Of a stretch of DNA of 64,000 nucleotides, positions 10,233-22,800 are shown one piece after another. The stretch comes from Rutstroemia sp. NJR-2017a BVV2. Its lineage: Eukaryota > Ascomycota > Leotiomycetes > Helotiales > Rutstroemiaceae. The translations under genes and the position numbers were made by a program. Location of the stretch: positions 124,001-188,000 of the forward strand of contig NJPS01000062.1 in the NCBI GenBank assembly GCA_002946415.1, given 5' to 3'. The number at the start of each line of letters is the position of its first letter. Positions within the stretch are counted from its first letter, which is position 1. The notes under the pieces were generated by a model, which saw nothing but the letters and a program-made list of their open reading frames with translations, ran no database searches and was not told the DNA's origin.

Positions 10233-10698
10233 AGCACGCGGAGTGTAGGTTGATAGGAGAGAAATCTGTGCAGGATAAATAATCTTTACATTACTCTTGT
10301 CTTTATTTTCCCGAGACATTTTATCAGTAACGAAACAAATGGTCTGCTTCCTTCGAAGCTAAAGTTCCAGGTTCGATATAACGATAGTCTATCAATAAAT
10401 CACTTGCTTTTAGAGAAATGAAGATCCTCATGGAATTCAATGCAATTGTAAACCAAACCTGATTGGGGAGGGTATCTCATGAGAAGGTACAAACCCTTCC
10501 CAAGCTGCAGCCATGAATTGTTTCCTCCGTGTTGTGCCTAATCCAGAAACAAACCTTCAGATTGTAATCAGTGTCCCACAATGATATATAAGCACAACCT
10601 GCTACCGAGCATGCATCGCCCCATTCATGGTCAGATGTCAACATTCCTGGTGCTTCCTATCGTCTCCAATCGCAAGACCACCAAGCAACTTCGTCACA
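10233..10698. other. spacer between precursor and O-methyltransferase
   Basis: This holds the 3' flank of the precursor and the promoter of the O-methyltransferase, including a TATA-like ATATATAAG near 10582. I see no additional gene or repeat. Confidence 0.45.
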
Positions 10699-12127
10699 AT
10701 GTTGACACCACGCACTGCAGAACTGACTGCCATAATCTCTTCCAGCATCTCCACCCTTAACGACCATCTCAACAAATCTAATCATCCTCCCCCTTCCTTC
10801 GACATCAGTTCACCCCCCAATTACCCCTCACTCCCACCAGAAATTGCAGGTGCACGCATTGCCGCGATCGAAGCAACGAAAGAACTGCATGCTCTACTTC
10901 TTGGGCCGACGGATCATGTTCTCGGAAGTTCTGGAGATGTGTGTTTGAACACTTCCTTCTAGCGCCTTGCCGATTTCGTGTCTAATCTTATGTTATAGTA
11001 CTTCGACTTTCTCGGTCTCCAGTTTATTCATCGGTACAAGATTGCAACTGTCTTTCCTCCAGGAGAAGAAATGACGTTTGAGGAGATTGCAGCCGCTAGA
11101 AATTTGGATGTGAATGAGACTAAACGGTTCCTGCGTCTAGCTATGACCAATTATGTTTTCACCGAACCACACGAAGGTGTCGTAGCACACTCTTCTTGCT
11201 CAAAGGTACTTGCTGAGAATCGATACGCTGCTGCATGGCTTGGACATGCGGTTGAGAATGTATGGCCGACAATACCACACGTGCTAGATGCTAATGAGAA
11301 GTGGCCTGGCTCCGAGGAGCCGAATGAAACTGTATTTCAACCCCATTTTCATGACAATAGAAGAATCACTGATCGAGTTAGGGTTATGTATTGATGCACC
11401 CAAAAGGACTTACCCCATTCGCGCATCTTGAAGATAATTTACAAGCTGCACAACAGTTCTCCGATGGAATGAAATTCTTCTCGTTGATCCCAGGTTTAGA
11501 GCCGGAGCATCTCCTCGAAGCATTTGACTTCTCCACTCTTCAGGAGAACTCCGTCTTCGTAGATGTTGGCGGCTCACATGGTGTAATCAGCATCCTGGTG
11601 GCTCGGGCGTTCCCTAATATACGATGTATTGTGCAAGACTTGCCTCCAACAATTGCGAAAGTTGCAGGAAATCTACCATCAGACCTTACAGGCAAAGTTT
11701 CATTCATGGAACATGATTTCTTCGAGGAGCAGCCAGTGCAGAACGCCAACGTTTACTTTTTTCGCTGGATCTTCCACGACTGGTCTGATCTCTATGGGGT
11801 GAAGGTCCTAAGAGCTTTGATACCAGCGTTGAAACCTGGAGCGAAGGTTATCATTAGTGAGATGTGCATGCCTGAGTATGGACAGATGCCTTTGGCTATG
11901 CAGAAACTTCCCCGGTGAGTGATTAAGACGTTTATTGGCGCAAGGACTAATATCAGATGTTCAGATCTATGGATATAAACATGAAAGCGCAGTTCAACGG
12001 TAAGGAACGTGATGCGAAGGAATGGGGCTCGTTGCTAGAGAGGGCGGATCCTCGGTTCACGGTGGATAGTATCCGCAGACCAGTGCGATCTAAGTTATCT
12101 TTCATAATCGCGACTTGGAGCCCATAG
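10699..12127 (+). CDS. SAM-dependent O-methyltransferase (intact)
   Basis: A complete fungal O-methyltransferase of about 422 residues in four exons: 10699-10938, 10999-11331, 11382-11914 and 11965-12127, all phases matching. The N-terminal dimerisation domain contains LLGPTDHVLGSSGDYFDFLGLQ, a winged-helix part (MTFEEIAAARNLDVNETKR) and NETGYVL. The catalytic Rossmann domain has the SAM-binding loop FVDVGGSHGVISILVA, the acidic VQDLP, FMEHDFF, and RWIFHDWSD with the family's catalytic His-Asp. It ends with RADPRF and SFIIATW. The ATG at 10699 (TCACAATG) is preferred over the upstream in-frame ATG at 10627, which would add an unusual tail. It follows the precursor gene on the same strand and is a good candidate for methylating the cyclised peptide, for instance on a tyrosine hydroxyl; the substrate is inferred. 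It is not a close copy of the broken enzyme at the left edge. Confidence 0.92.
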
Positions 12128-14269
12128 GGACGCTATGTTAATCCGTACGAGATACGAACGGGCGAGTGGTTGATAGCAAGTGTCGGGCACCGACCTCGTA
12201 CACAGCTAATTTGTGAAGAGCATATCCGTAGATGTTGGAGTCCATAAACGAATTTCTTGCAGTTCAGAATCATCCACATTATCTGCTTCATGACCCGACC
12301 CCGGGTTTGAGTATATATGAATTCTTCCCGCTCCACCTGCAACTCAAAAATCTCGCCTTTATTCCTTTCTCCTCTTTCCCATCACTTTCCTTTTTCTCTT
12401 CTCCCCTCCTCGTCCCCCCTTGCTATCTTCTCTGTTCTATCTTCTCTTTCCCCTCTTTTCCCTCTTTTCCCTCTTTTGCCTCTTTTGCCTCTTTTCCCTC
12501 CTCCTTCACGTCTCAGATTCCTTTTCCTCTTCCCCCCTCTCTTCCAACCTCTCAATATCCAAAAATCTCAAATTGGGCTGCAGCCTCTCCCCCAAATCAC
12601 CTCTCATGACTCAGAAATCCTAAATTTCATTACCTCTATAAACTACACCACCAATTTCATCAACCTCCTCCTTGGCACTTCACCTCTTTCAACTATCAAG
12701 GTCTTCACAACCCTCCACTCAAACAAAGGCTAGAACGGGAAGCATGTCTCCAATTCAACCTCCTAACCTTCTCTCCTCTCTCTTCATCTTACGTCCGATT
12801 GTACCCTCATCTACAGTCGCCCACCATTCCCAGTTTCCCTCATTGGAAGAAAAACCAGAACTATATTCCCTGCTCCGCACCCTCTCCACAATATTCGCTA
12901 TACAAAAGCTACTCTGTTCTCTTCCCCTCTTACTTCTCACCTATCAATTCATGTAAATAACATTCAATCCCTCCCCCTCTCCACTCTCCCATACACCTCC
13001 CCTCTATCTCTCCTCTCTGCTCCTCGCTGTTCTCTTGACCCATCCCATCCTTTCATCGATCCACTCCCCCCTTCTCCCTCTCCGCCGCTCATCAACTTTC
13101 ACTTATCTTCTTATCTCATCTATAAGAGCAACATCATCACTACTGTTCTTTCTTTCTTTCGTTCGTTCTTTCTTTCCTCTCCACCGATCCAGATCAACTC
13201 GACTTTACACCTCCCCTCCCCCCTTCCACTAATCCAGCAACCCCAACCTCCATTCACTTCCCGCTTTCCCTTTTATTTACCCCTACCGGACTCCTTCCCC
13301 TCACCTACCATGACCCCCACCCCTCCCCCCCTCAATCACACCCACCCAAAAACTCACCTCGCCCCCTACTCGCTTAATACTTACTGTACTCGAAGTATAC
13401 GACGCCTTCTCTCGCCCTCGTCGACTCTCCCCTTCTTAACTATATCTTCACCTCTCAAATCAATGCGATCTTCATATTTCATTGTAATATTCTCTGTCCC
13501 CCCCCGGCCCCTTCTCCTCCACCTCTCCCAGTCTCTCCCCTGCCTATTTCGAGCAAAATAGAATAAAATCCGACCCATGTTGATCAACTAGAATACATCT
13601 ATAAATAGAGAGAACTTCCCTAGCGAACGCAACTACTCATCTATTGACCCGATCACTTATTCGCTCACTTCATCCACTCCACTCATTCACTCTAAGGCAT
13701 CTATATCAAAACAAAATGAAAAAGTGTATATATATAGAGATACGGATATGGCTACTACTATACAACCACGCACCCTCTCCTATCCATATATCTGCCTCTT
13801 CATCTACTTTCATTTTCCCCTTTTCATGCATTCATTTCTACCCCCTATTCATATTCATTCCCCTCTATCAACCCATCAACTATCACTGCCCATTACAAAC
13901 AAAATGCCTATTCCATCCCAATCCTGTCCCAAACCAAAAATCACGCAAGCAAACTATACGGGTACAACCAAAGCCGAACCCAACGCCACGCTGATGCACC
14001 GTATTTCGAAGAAAAGTTTTATGAATTCAGTGTACATAAGGCGTATAAACCCAACCAAAATCCCAGCGGTTCATTATCGACCCCAATATCACATTGGAGC
14101 CCCGTCGTCCGTTATGGATGCAAATATGCATCGATGACATATATATGTTTTTTGCTTCGTCTCGTTCGTTTCGTGGTCCCTTTCATAGCACGATTGTGTT
14201 TTCGTCTTCATGTGGAATAGCTTCGTAGCAAAGGAGGAGAAGCAGGGAGGGAAGACAAAGTCCTTCAAC
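12128..14269. other. convergent intergenic region with strong pyrimidine bias
   Basis: This 2.1-kb region lies between the stops of two convergent genes. From about 12340 to 13560 the plus strand is very rich in C and T, giving long open frames of Ser, Pro, Leu and Phe that are compositional artefacts. It includes a 9-bp tandem tract at 12452-12496. From the minus-strand transporter's side the tract is purine-rich and would be its downstream or 3' untranslated sequence. No gene is supported. Confidence 0.6.
12452..12496. repeat. 9-bp tandem repeat (CCTCTTTTC), five units
   Basis: Five adjacent copies of CCTCTTTTC or CCTCTTTTG lie inside the polypyrimidine stretch. They account for the alternating Phe-Pro-Ser strings in open frames there. 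Confidence 0.85.
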
Positions 14270-16142
14270 CTAAGCTGCCCACTCCACCACCTCCAAAGCA
14301 CACATAACGAGGATAAGAGTAGATGGGAGAATCCTATCACGCACAAGTTAGCAATTTCGTCAATCTCTATTCCAGGAATCAGCAAAACTCACCAGATAAC
14401 ATAACTCTGGAAGAGCAGTTTACTCATAACCCCCTCATAAACTCCATTAATCTGACAAATCTGCGCCAACTGTAACGCGCTCGGCGCGCCCGTCAAGAGG
14501 AAACAGACAATAACAAAAATCGGATCATCCAGAATACTAACCGGCACATACTTCGCCGTCAGTGCCAAGAGAGGGGCCATGATGAGAGTAGGGAGTAACA
14601 TTCTGCTGATCAAACTCGCGACTAGAAGTTTAGTGCCGATTTTGTTCTCTTCCGAATTCTCGTCGTGCGCTTCTTGTGGCAGAGTGTTGCGCGCGAGATT
14701 AGCACCGAGCACGACTAGGATCAATGGGACAGCAACACCACCAGATTGGGAAACGGCTCGGGTAACGGAGTTGGCGATGAAGGAGCCTTCTTCAAAGAAC
14801 AGACGTTGGAGAGATGGAATAGAGGCGACGATAACGGCGAGGAGCATGGCCCAGAGTGGGGGGTTCATGAACTCCCAAAGGCCATTGATGAACCGGCTGA
14901 ATGCATTTGATACGCTGACGAGGGTGTGTTGGAGTGGAGTAGGGAGAGTTTCGAAGATCTTGTGGGAGACAGCTGCGATGTGCTCTGTGGTATGTGCAGC
15001 AGCTCTTCTGATCCGTAAACGCGTACGGGGGATCACTCCCTTGATTCCTTCTGGAATATCTTGCTCGTCCTCGATGGACTGGGTGCGGATGCTCGGGAAG
15101 GACGTAATATCACCGTCTGATGGGAGATAATTTCCGTTCGTCGGTGCGGGTATCATGCCGGGGATCTTCACAGGTTCCACAGGTTCGTCAGCTGACGGGT
15201 ATGAGCCAGCGTATTGATCATTCGTGACGGGAGTTCTCCCACCGGAGTGAAACGAGTTTGTTGAACTTCCGTGTTCATCCTCATCGCTATTTACGCCGTC
15301 CAGACCTGGTATTAACTCCGGTTCATCTCTGTATCGTCCACCTTCGATGTCCTCATCATCCTGGTATTTCTCGGGTGGTGCAAGCAAAACGTGATAACCC
15401 CAACTCCATCGAACAAGTTGTCCTAGCTGTTGGAAGATCAGCAAGTAAAGAATACCTCTCGCGGCAACCTCGTCGTCATTATCCCCAGGTATTCTGTCCC
15501 AATGCAGACCCTTAAGTGTTTGCGATAAAGAAATGACGAGTGAGATCGGCAGGGAGTTTGAATTTCCGAAGACCTAATAACGCACTGTTAGCACTTCCAT
15601 CCGCCATTCATATCAGTAAACTTACTCCCATAGCCGTGACGAAATTCGATGCGCGTTTAGTGAATCCGAATGCTCTGCCAACAGCAAGAGACACCAAATA
15701 CGAGACCAAAGTCTGAACGATGAAAATGACCGGGATAACCGCGAGCTCGACAAGTTTCTCAGCAGTCAATTGTGATGCCAATTTTGTGAAAACTATCTCC
15801 GTCAGTCTAGTCCATAATCACGCAGCTTCCATACGTACTCAGACATGGTGTGAAAAGGGCAACATTCAGATTCGCCACGAATTTCTGCTTGTCCGCATCG
15901 AACATCCCTTGTCTCGCAACGATATAACCCGGAAGACTGACGCAGACGACTTCCATCACCGCTTCGAATACCAGGAGTATGAGATGGCCTAAGGCCGGAT
16001 GTGAGCTGTGGTCGTTGGCTCGTCGTACGATTGATCCGAACGCCACATCCGTGAACGATCTCGTTGATAATGCGCCGACGTCATTATTTCCCGCAACAGC
16101 ATTTGCCAGTCGAAAGGATGTGGGTGAGGTAAATAACCCCAT
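14270..16142 (-). CDS. auxin efflux carrier (AEC)-family membrane transporter, Ecm3-like
   Basis: A 571-residue multi-pass membrane protein of the AEC/PIN-like family that includes yeast Ecm3; the substrate is unknown. Exons are 16142-15839, 15792-15626, 15573-14393 and 14333-14270, all phases matching. The N-terminal half has helices around HLILLVFEAVMEVVCVSLPGYIVA and LAVIPVIFIVQTLVSYLVS, then the conserved VFGNSNSLPISL segment. A long acidic and serine-rich cytosolic loop of about 130 residues follows (DEDIEGG...EDEQDIPEG). The C-terminal helix bundle has NPPLWAMLLAVIVASIP, SGGVAVPLILVVLGANLAR and FLLTGAPSALQLAQI. The last exon gives WILPSTLILVMCALEVVEWAA, typical of the family's end. The ATG at 16142 is the first true ATG; an open frame further upstream has only a GTG. 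It is convergent with the cluster methyltransferase and probably not part of the cluster. Confidence 0.93.
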
Positions 16143-18940
16143 TACGAAGTTATTGAATTGATCCTTCGTTCGTGATGATGGATGGAAGTTTCGCGATGGA
16201 TGTAAGGAGGTCGAAGGAGGTGGTAGTTCGTAGTTGTTTTTGATTCGAGGCACTTCCGTCCTCTTTGACCGTTGAGTTCACACGCAATAGGGAGAGGTCG
16301 GTGCGAAACAGGTTTGTTTAATTGATGGTTGGGCGTCGCAGAAGGTAAGAAAAAGTAGTCGACGATGTGACGGCACTGTTCCACTCTTCTATGCTTGGGA
16401 TAGATACAGTTGTCTGGTGTTGGCTGTGTAGTTTTTAGTAAACCGAGTAAATTGACCGTGTTTGGGCGTGAGACGGGTAAATTTGTTTTCCTTGGTACAA
16501 AAAAGCAAGTTCACACTTTGTACTCGTAAGGTTTCGATGCTCCCAATTGCCCAATCGCCCAATCTGATTTCTGATTTCTGATTGCGATAAGGCCAAGCCC
16601 AGACCGGCCCAATAAAGGCGTAGAACTGGGAAGGCGTAGAACTGGGAAGGCGTAGAACTGGGAAGCCGTAGGAGCTGGAACCTCGCAGGTTTAGCGTGCG
16701 ACAATCGCTACACATATAACGTCAGTCCGCGTGTACAGTACGTACTTGGATAGAAGTTGTATTCTTGTATTGCACTCAATATTATACTCAGGTCGCGCAA
16801 GTGCTAAGGTGAAGTGGTGCGAACAGGTGCAGGTGCAAACTGCTGCAAACCAGTCAGTGAAAGTGGTGCTTACCTTGCAGCTATCACGTCACTTCTTGAT
16901 ACAATCACCCACCGAGCCACCCAGTACCTGCTTTAGAAGGCTGGAAGCGACCTCATATGTCTCACGATGCGATGTTTCGAATGCGGTGAGTGGCTGGAGT
17001 CGCACAAAAAGGCGGATAGAACAAAGAAGTTTGATTGGATGGCAGGTCTGCTTGAAAAAGACCAAGAACTTTTCCTGGCAAACTGTGGAGATTTTCAATA
17101 GAAGGATCTGCGTCCTGTGCTGGTGCTGTTCGAAAGGAGAGCGGTGGTAGTAAGTACGACTGTGTTTGGGTACCGAGAGCTGAGGGCGGAGGGAAAGCAG
17201 AATAGGGGGAAGGGCGACAAGATGAGTCTATGAAGGATTCAACGAACAATACGATTCACTCAACTGCCGTTCTGGCTCTTCCTTTATATTCCTCGCGCGT
17301 TTCTCATGTCGTTACCTGCAAGCTCATGATGCTACCTAGGTAACTAGGATACCATACCACCTTAGCATACCATACTCAGTAGTACGTGGTACACCGTCAG
17401 GTAAGTGTTAAGTAGCTGAAAACAATAGTACATAGGTACATCCCGCACCGAGGCAGCCAAGACGATAATAGTCTCACATCCTTATCGTCCTCTTGCTCAT
17501 CCTTTCCATTTACTGCTTCTCCACACATTGCCATCTCAGAGAGCTGAATTGATATCCATTCCACGATTGGCATCAGCACTTCGCCCAGGAAAACTAAGCG
17601 ACGAGGGACGTCAATTTCTCCCTTGGCAGAAAGAGTGCAACCGAAGACAGCAAGAGATGCTTCTATCACTCTTCTGGGCGCGGGTGGCTTCAGTTAGCTA
17701 TCCTGATCTCCCAAAATATGATCAATTCATGTATCAGTCTCTGTCCGACGAGATATTATACTCATTCGTTGCATGCCCTGCTTCCGAGTCATCGCTGTAA
17801 CCCTACCAACCCGTAAAGTCCCTTTTTCAATGCCGCGTGTGCGGTGCGAGTATCATAAAGTATTGCATCAATTTTCTTACGATTAGCTCATCTGTGTACC
17901 GCGTCTGCCATCTTAAGCATCGGTCTGTCCCGCCGTCGCACCATCGGAAGCTGTCGTGGCAAGCCCAGATCCAGGTCGAAGGGCCAAGAACTGCTCTGAT
18001 CGTTTCATGCATATTGTGGTTGATCGGAGATGCGCTTTATGTACTGTAAGGTTACTCCAAAGCTTCAACGCTTTTTAGCAAGTCTACTATCGTCGGCATA
18101 TGGTATGTGTACATGGAAGTGTGGCTACCACCGAGAGGTACACGACGACCAATTACTGGATTCTGAATGTACCGCAAGCACAACAATATCATTTGAAAAT
18201 CCAATGAGGAACTTGTTCGATATTTGAACTGGTTTCGAACTAGAAAGTGTCCCTCTATTATCCAAACGATCAAGAAAGCTACCAATTTCAGGAGATAATG
18301 TGGTCGGCGAGTTAGTGCACGTCATCTCCCTGGTGTACAAGAGACGAATCTTACAACGAGCAAGTCACCGAACATTTAATATCCACCTTGGGTGATAGCA
18401 AAACTTATTCTTGGGATTGGAATGATTGCAATGAGTTATAGAATTTCTCATTTGAAGGCCTCTTCAGCCCATAGCCAGAAAGGAATCAGCGGCAAGTTAT
18501 TACATTTACTTGACCATGTTGGGGGGACAAAAACTGTGTAGCCGTTGCTTCGATTCAGACCAACATGAACAATTACGGCATGACGCTATACGCACAGTGC
18601 GCCGAAATCAACTTACACAGATTCTATCTCACGTACAACCGGGACCTAGATACGAGAGACCGCCACAGCGGCGAAACTTATGTCGGTCGAATTGTATATG
18701 CCAACCATATCAAGAACACAAAGATGTTCTCTATGTCGATATGATATTCCCTTCAGGATCCAAGACGTATCACCCGCCACATCCTGTTCAGTCGCGAAGG
18801 CAGCGATAAAGATGGATTCAGTCAGCTGCATCTCAAAGCTTGGTCCAGTGATGGTCACTCGCACACGCATCCGGCTTTCGTCTTGGCCCGTGTTCTTCTT
18901 CTCCTTCTGGTCCAGAAGGGCGGCGACTCTGAATTTGGAA
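16143..18940. other. gene-poor region upstream of the transporter
   Basis: The first part is the transporter's promoter. Short open frames on both strands show no family motifs. A 16-bp tandem repeat lies at 16617-16680. Between about 18510 and 18940 there are weak cysteine-containing frames (KLCSRCF) that may be the eroded front of the HET-domain relic to the right. Confidence 0.4.
16617..16680. repeat. 16-bp tandem repeat, three perfect units and one degenerate
   Basis: The unit GGCGTAGAACTGGGAA is repeated perfectly three times from 16617 to 16664, followed by a degenerate copy. It lies about 0.5 kb upstream of the transporter start. Confidence 0.9.
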
Positions 18941-19870
18941 GAATCATCAAGTGATGCCGTGTACTGTGGGTGCGCACGCACAATCCAGTGAAATCGGACA
19001 TGGAAGCCAAAGTAATTCGCACCATGCCGAGATTGATCTACTCAGGTCCTGGGTCAGCCAGTGCGAGACACCTCACCACGGTCAATGTATCCACTCAGCT
19101 CTTCCATACGAACAGTTTCATTTAATTGATACCGTGAGAAACCATTTGGTAATGCCAATCACGTTGCCTCGATATGTCGCTTTGAACTATATCGGGGGCT
19201 CTGCCGAGATACGAGAACTTAGGCTGGAGGGTGAGAGAGCAGCAGTTTCTCCACCGGGAAGACTGAATTGAGGCGCTTTGGGTGGGGTTCCGTCAACCGT
19301 CTCTAACCCAATCAAGCTCTGCCGTGCCATGGGCAAGCGATACTTGGCGGGGTGAACACACTTTGCATGAAGCAAGATGAGGAAGCCGATGAAGCTGCTC
19401 AAATCAGTGTTATGGACAGCGTGTAAGAGGGTGCGGCTTTCGTAATTTTAAGCACCTTTGTCTTGAGTTCCAGAGCAAAATTACCTGGAGTCGGAAGTAC
19501 ACCACGACACATAGCACAAGATGGAGATATTTCGAGGCATAATGCGAGCCCTGCCTTGGGTATCTAAAACGACGTTCTTCTGGGCGTTAACTCAGGAGAT
19601 TTCAGCGTAGCATTGTTTTTCATGATCGTGCCAGGCGTATCCGACACACTCAGTATCCCAGCTGGTCATGGCTTTGATGGAACCTGCGCGAGAACTAGTA
19701 GCAACTCTACAGCAGTGTTGATCCGGATCCTGACAACATGAACAAAGGGATCTTCTTCTACCGTTTCATTGACGAAACTCATACGATTCCAATCTGTGAT
19801 TCCGAAATACTTCTTCATCCAAGTGGAAATTCAAGCCGAAAGGCCTGGAGGGCCGGATATATGCCTTGGT
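18941..19870 (+). pseudogene. HET-domain (heterokaryon incompatibility) gene relic
   Basis: These are decayed remains of a gene with a HET domain, the family behind vegetative incompatibility and programmed cell death in fungi. Collinear family landmarks on the plus strand are WVSQCETPHHGQC and FHLIDTVRN before 19172, then YVALNYIGG at 19172 (family YVALSYxWG). These are followed by TVSNPIKLCRAMGKRYL near 19300, NTLCMKQDEEADEAAQISVM from 19351, EGAAFVI, and a degenerate tail around 19740-19860. The frame is broken by TGA at 19269, a shift in a G run near 19346-19352, TAA at 19424 and TAA at 19565. No intron pattern rescues these. It is a single relic with no intact neighbour of its kind. How far it extends on either side is unclear; upstream material may begin near 18510. 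Confidence 0.75.
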
Positions 19871-22800
19871 AAGTTCGTTACACTCTAGTTTAGCAACTAT
19901 AGAAATGGGTCTGCTCCTAATCTTCAAAAATTCAGCAGTTTGTCTTCCAGTGGGGACTTCGTAAGCAACAATATGAGGTGGCAGATTCCACTAGAGCATT
20001 TTCTTGCATCAATTGAGTGCATCCCAATATCCCGTATTCAAAGAGATATTTGACCGATGGGACCACTCGTACAACCAGTATCGGGGGTAACGCATGTGAT
20101 ATTAGGTATCAGTCGTTGAACGATAGAACAGGTAAAACCCATAGTTGTCAGTTGCCATAAGGAGCGGTCGAGGAGCTTTGAAAGGGGTCTTCATGAGATT
20201 GACACCCAAAGTTACATTGAAAGGTGATGTGGGAGGAGTGTCAGAAAGATTACCTCGTGTACAGATGAACCTACAGACGAGGAGTATGCAAAAAGTCAAC
20301 CGAGATGGACGCCTGTCTTCGAAGTGAATGATGTGTAGTAGACGGCCTGTATATGTCTTCCTTTGGACACTGACGTCTCGCTCCATCCATAAGCGAAAGG
20401 GTTGGGTTAACTCTCGAGCGGGACAGTGTCGTCGTCTCGTTCGCATCATTCGTATTGATTGGCGTCGGCTCTTCAGATTCGTGATCGCAGGTGAGATTGC
20501 TCGTCCACCTACCGTGGGCCCGCCTTGCCGTCGCCGAAGTTAAACCCCACCGGAGATCTTCGTGCCTGGTGAAAATAAACTTTCGAGCAATGATACCTAA
20601 ACAGTAGACAGCAAACTGCGACCCATGTCTGCTGCGAATTGCCGGGACATCAGTGGAGCACAATGCTGGCTGGCATACGGTAAAGCACACATTAGATGCC
20701 CAAGATCCAGTTTTCATGGATCCTTACCAATGTTGCCATGTACCTCTGGGCTTGTGTCCCAGGACGAACGCCGACGATCAGGACTCAATTGTCCCTGACG
20801 TTCAAAATAGAACTCCCAACCCAAAGTCACCGCGGCAATGTCCGTGTTCCGATGTAGCAATTGCCAACCACTGACTGCATTGTTGCATTGCACAGCTCTG
20901 TTCAACCCTACCCACCACTTCCATATGCGGTGTCCTGTTCCGAGTTGCGAGTCAGGTTTCCCTGAATATCAAATACTCACTACCCAACCTATATTTGGAT
21001 GGTAAGATCAATAATATCCAGAAACTTAAAATCCAGACCCCTACTTCCGCAACTCATCCAAAGAAAATTATCGTGAAGCCACAAAAGCAACAGGGAGAAG
21101 ATATGTTGTGGTTGGGTTAGTGTAACCGACGGTTTGGCAAAATCAAGGCAAGAATACACATCGGTCTGTAAGGTTGCTTCGCCTCGCCGGTAACCAGGGT
21201 TTTTGGGGATTTGACCCTGCATAAGATAAATTAAATGTTAACGGCTTTTTCCTTTGCTTGTTATACAACAGATTTTACCGGTTTGTGGAGAAGCAAGTCC
21301 GTGGTGATATCAAGTTAATTATAGAAGTATCGCGTTCCTCGTCCGGCCTTCTCTCCGGAGTTGTGGATGTTTCTTGTGTTGTTCGTTGTTCGTTGTTCGT
21401 TGTTCTTTTTTTCGATACTATAGTAAGCCACCGATGCGGGGGGAGAGACAGTTTTTCCTGCTGCCCCTCAATCACAGCCACTTTTCTCATCCACCGACGG
21501 ACGGCATGTCAGATAGCCGATACCACATGGCCTGATAAGGAAATCATCCCGCAAACGCGCACCGCCAAAGATGAGACTCCTAATGACTCTCGTTGACTCT
21601 CAATGACTCTCCACCTTCATCAGATATTCGTGTGTGATCGGTGGCTTCGGGACCGACGAAAGACAGGAAGACGGTGAAGAGGATGTCTACTGATGTCTGA
21701 TGTCTGGTGTCGGCGTTCTACAAGTATTGTCTTGAGCGTACAAGTATGCTGGCTGACTCGTGTGAATGTGGTCGATTCAACGGTTCCCCATGTCTCACTC
21801 CGGATCGTGCACAGTATGAAAGCACACTGCTGTCAACATCTATCATCACGGGTACTTGGTATGATGTGGAAGCGGCGGACCCCTCCGCCCTAATGGTGAT
21901 TTCGATCCGACACAAGGCCCGATTGGGATGATTTACAAGTATGTTTCTCACGTAGGATGGCGTGGACGTCGTGGATATCGTGCATGTTGAATGGGCATTT
22001 GCTGGTGATTGCTGGTGATTGCTGGAGATTGCTAGTGATTGCTGGAATGTGTATTACGGAATGGGATATAATCTAATGTCATGTGATGTAATGTAATGTC
22101 ATGCATGCAATGCCTTCCCTTCATTCATTGATATCTTTTACCATGGCTGCGTCACAGCCATGCATGGGATGCTACTTGTACTTTGAAGTATGGAGTTAGC
22201 CACATGCGAAGGCAAGAGGACAACATTCCGAGTTGTGCAAACAGCCAATGAGGACGACGGCAAGTGGAGAATGCGTCCTGCGTACAGTCCTGTGTGCTTT
22301 GTAGTTTCATTGCGGTCTTGAGTTATTCCCAAATTTTCTTATGGGGCCGACACTACCCCCTCGAACCAATCCCGCTGGCCCCTTTCCGCCCAAAGTCTTG
22401 GAGGGCGAGGAGCCACACGTTGGTACTTGCTTACACAATTTCGACCTTTAATCTTCAGTCTTCCACCTTACCATGCATCGTCGTCACACTTTCCAGTCCA
22501 CCTTACTGTCACCCGTCACCCGTCACCCTTCACCCCCGTTCACCCCTCCTCCGTCCCAACTTTCCCCCAAAAGGAAACAAGCCACCCCCAATATTACACC
22601 AACGTCATCGTGCTTGGAGCCTGGGACTGCTTTTCCTCCCACGCCTCTGCACCCTCCACGCCATCTTCACGACCGACTCCCTTTGCGCGCTTCCCAGTTG
22701 CCCTTGGCCTTGGCCTTTGCCGAATCCAATCGAGCCAGGACCTCACCCTTGCACACGCTCATGCCATTTTTCTTGACCTCAGGTTAGGGAAATGCGAATT

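Noticed and set aside
12232..13561. Several overlapping Ser/Pro/Leu/Phe-rich open frames
   Set aside because: They arise from the polypyrimidine tract and its 9-bp repeat; no start context, domains or exon structure.
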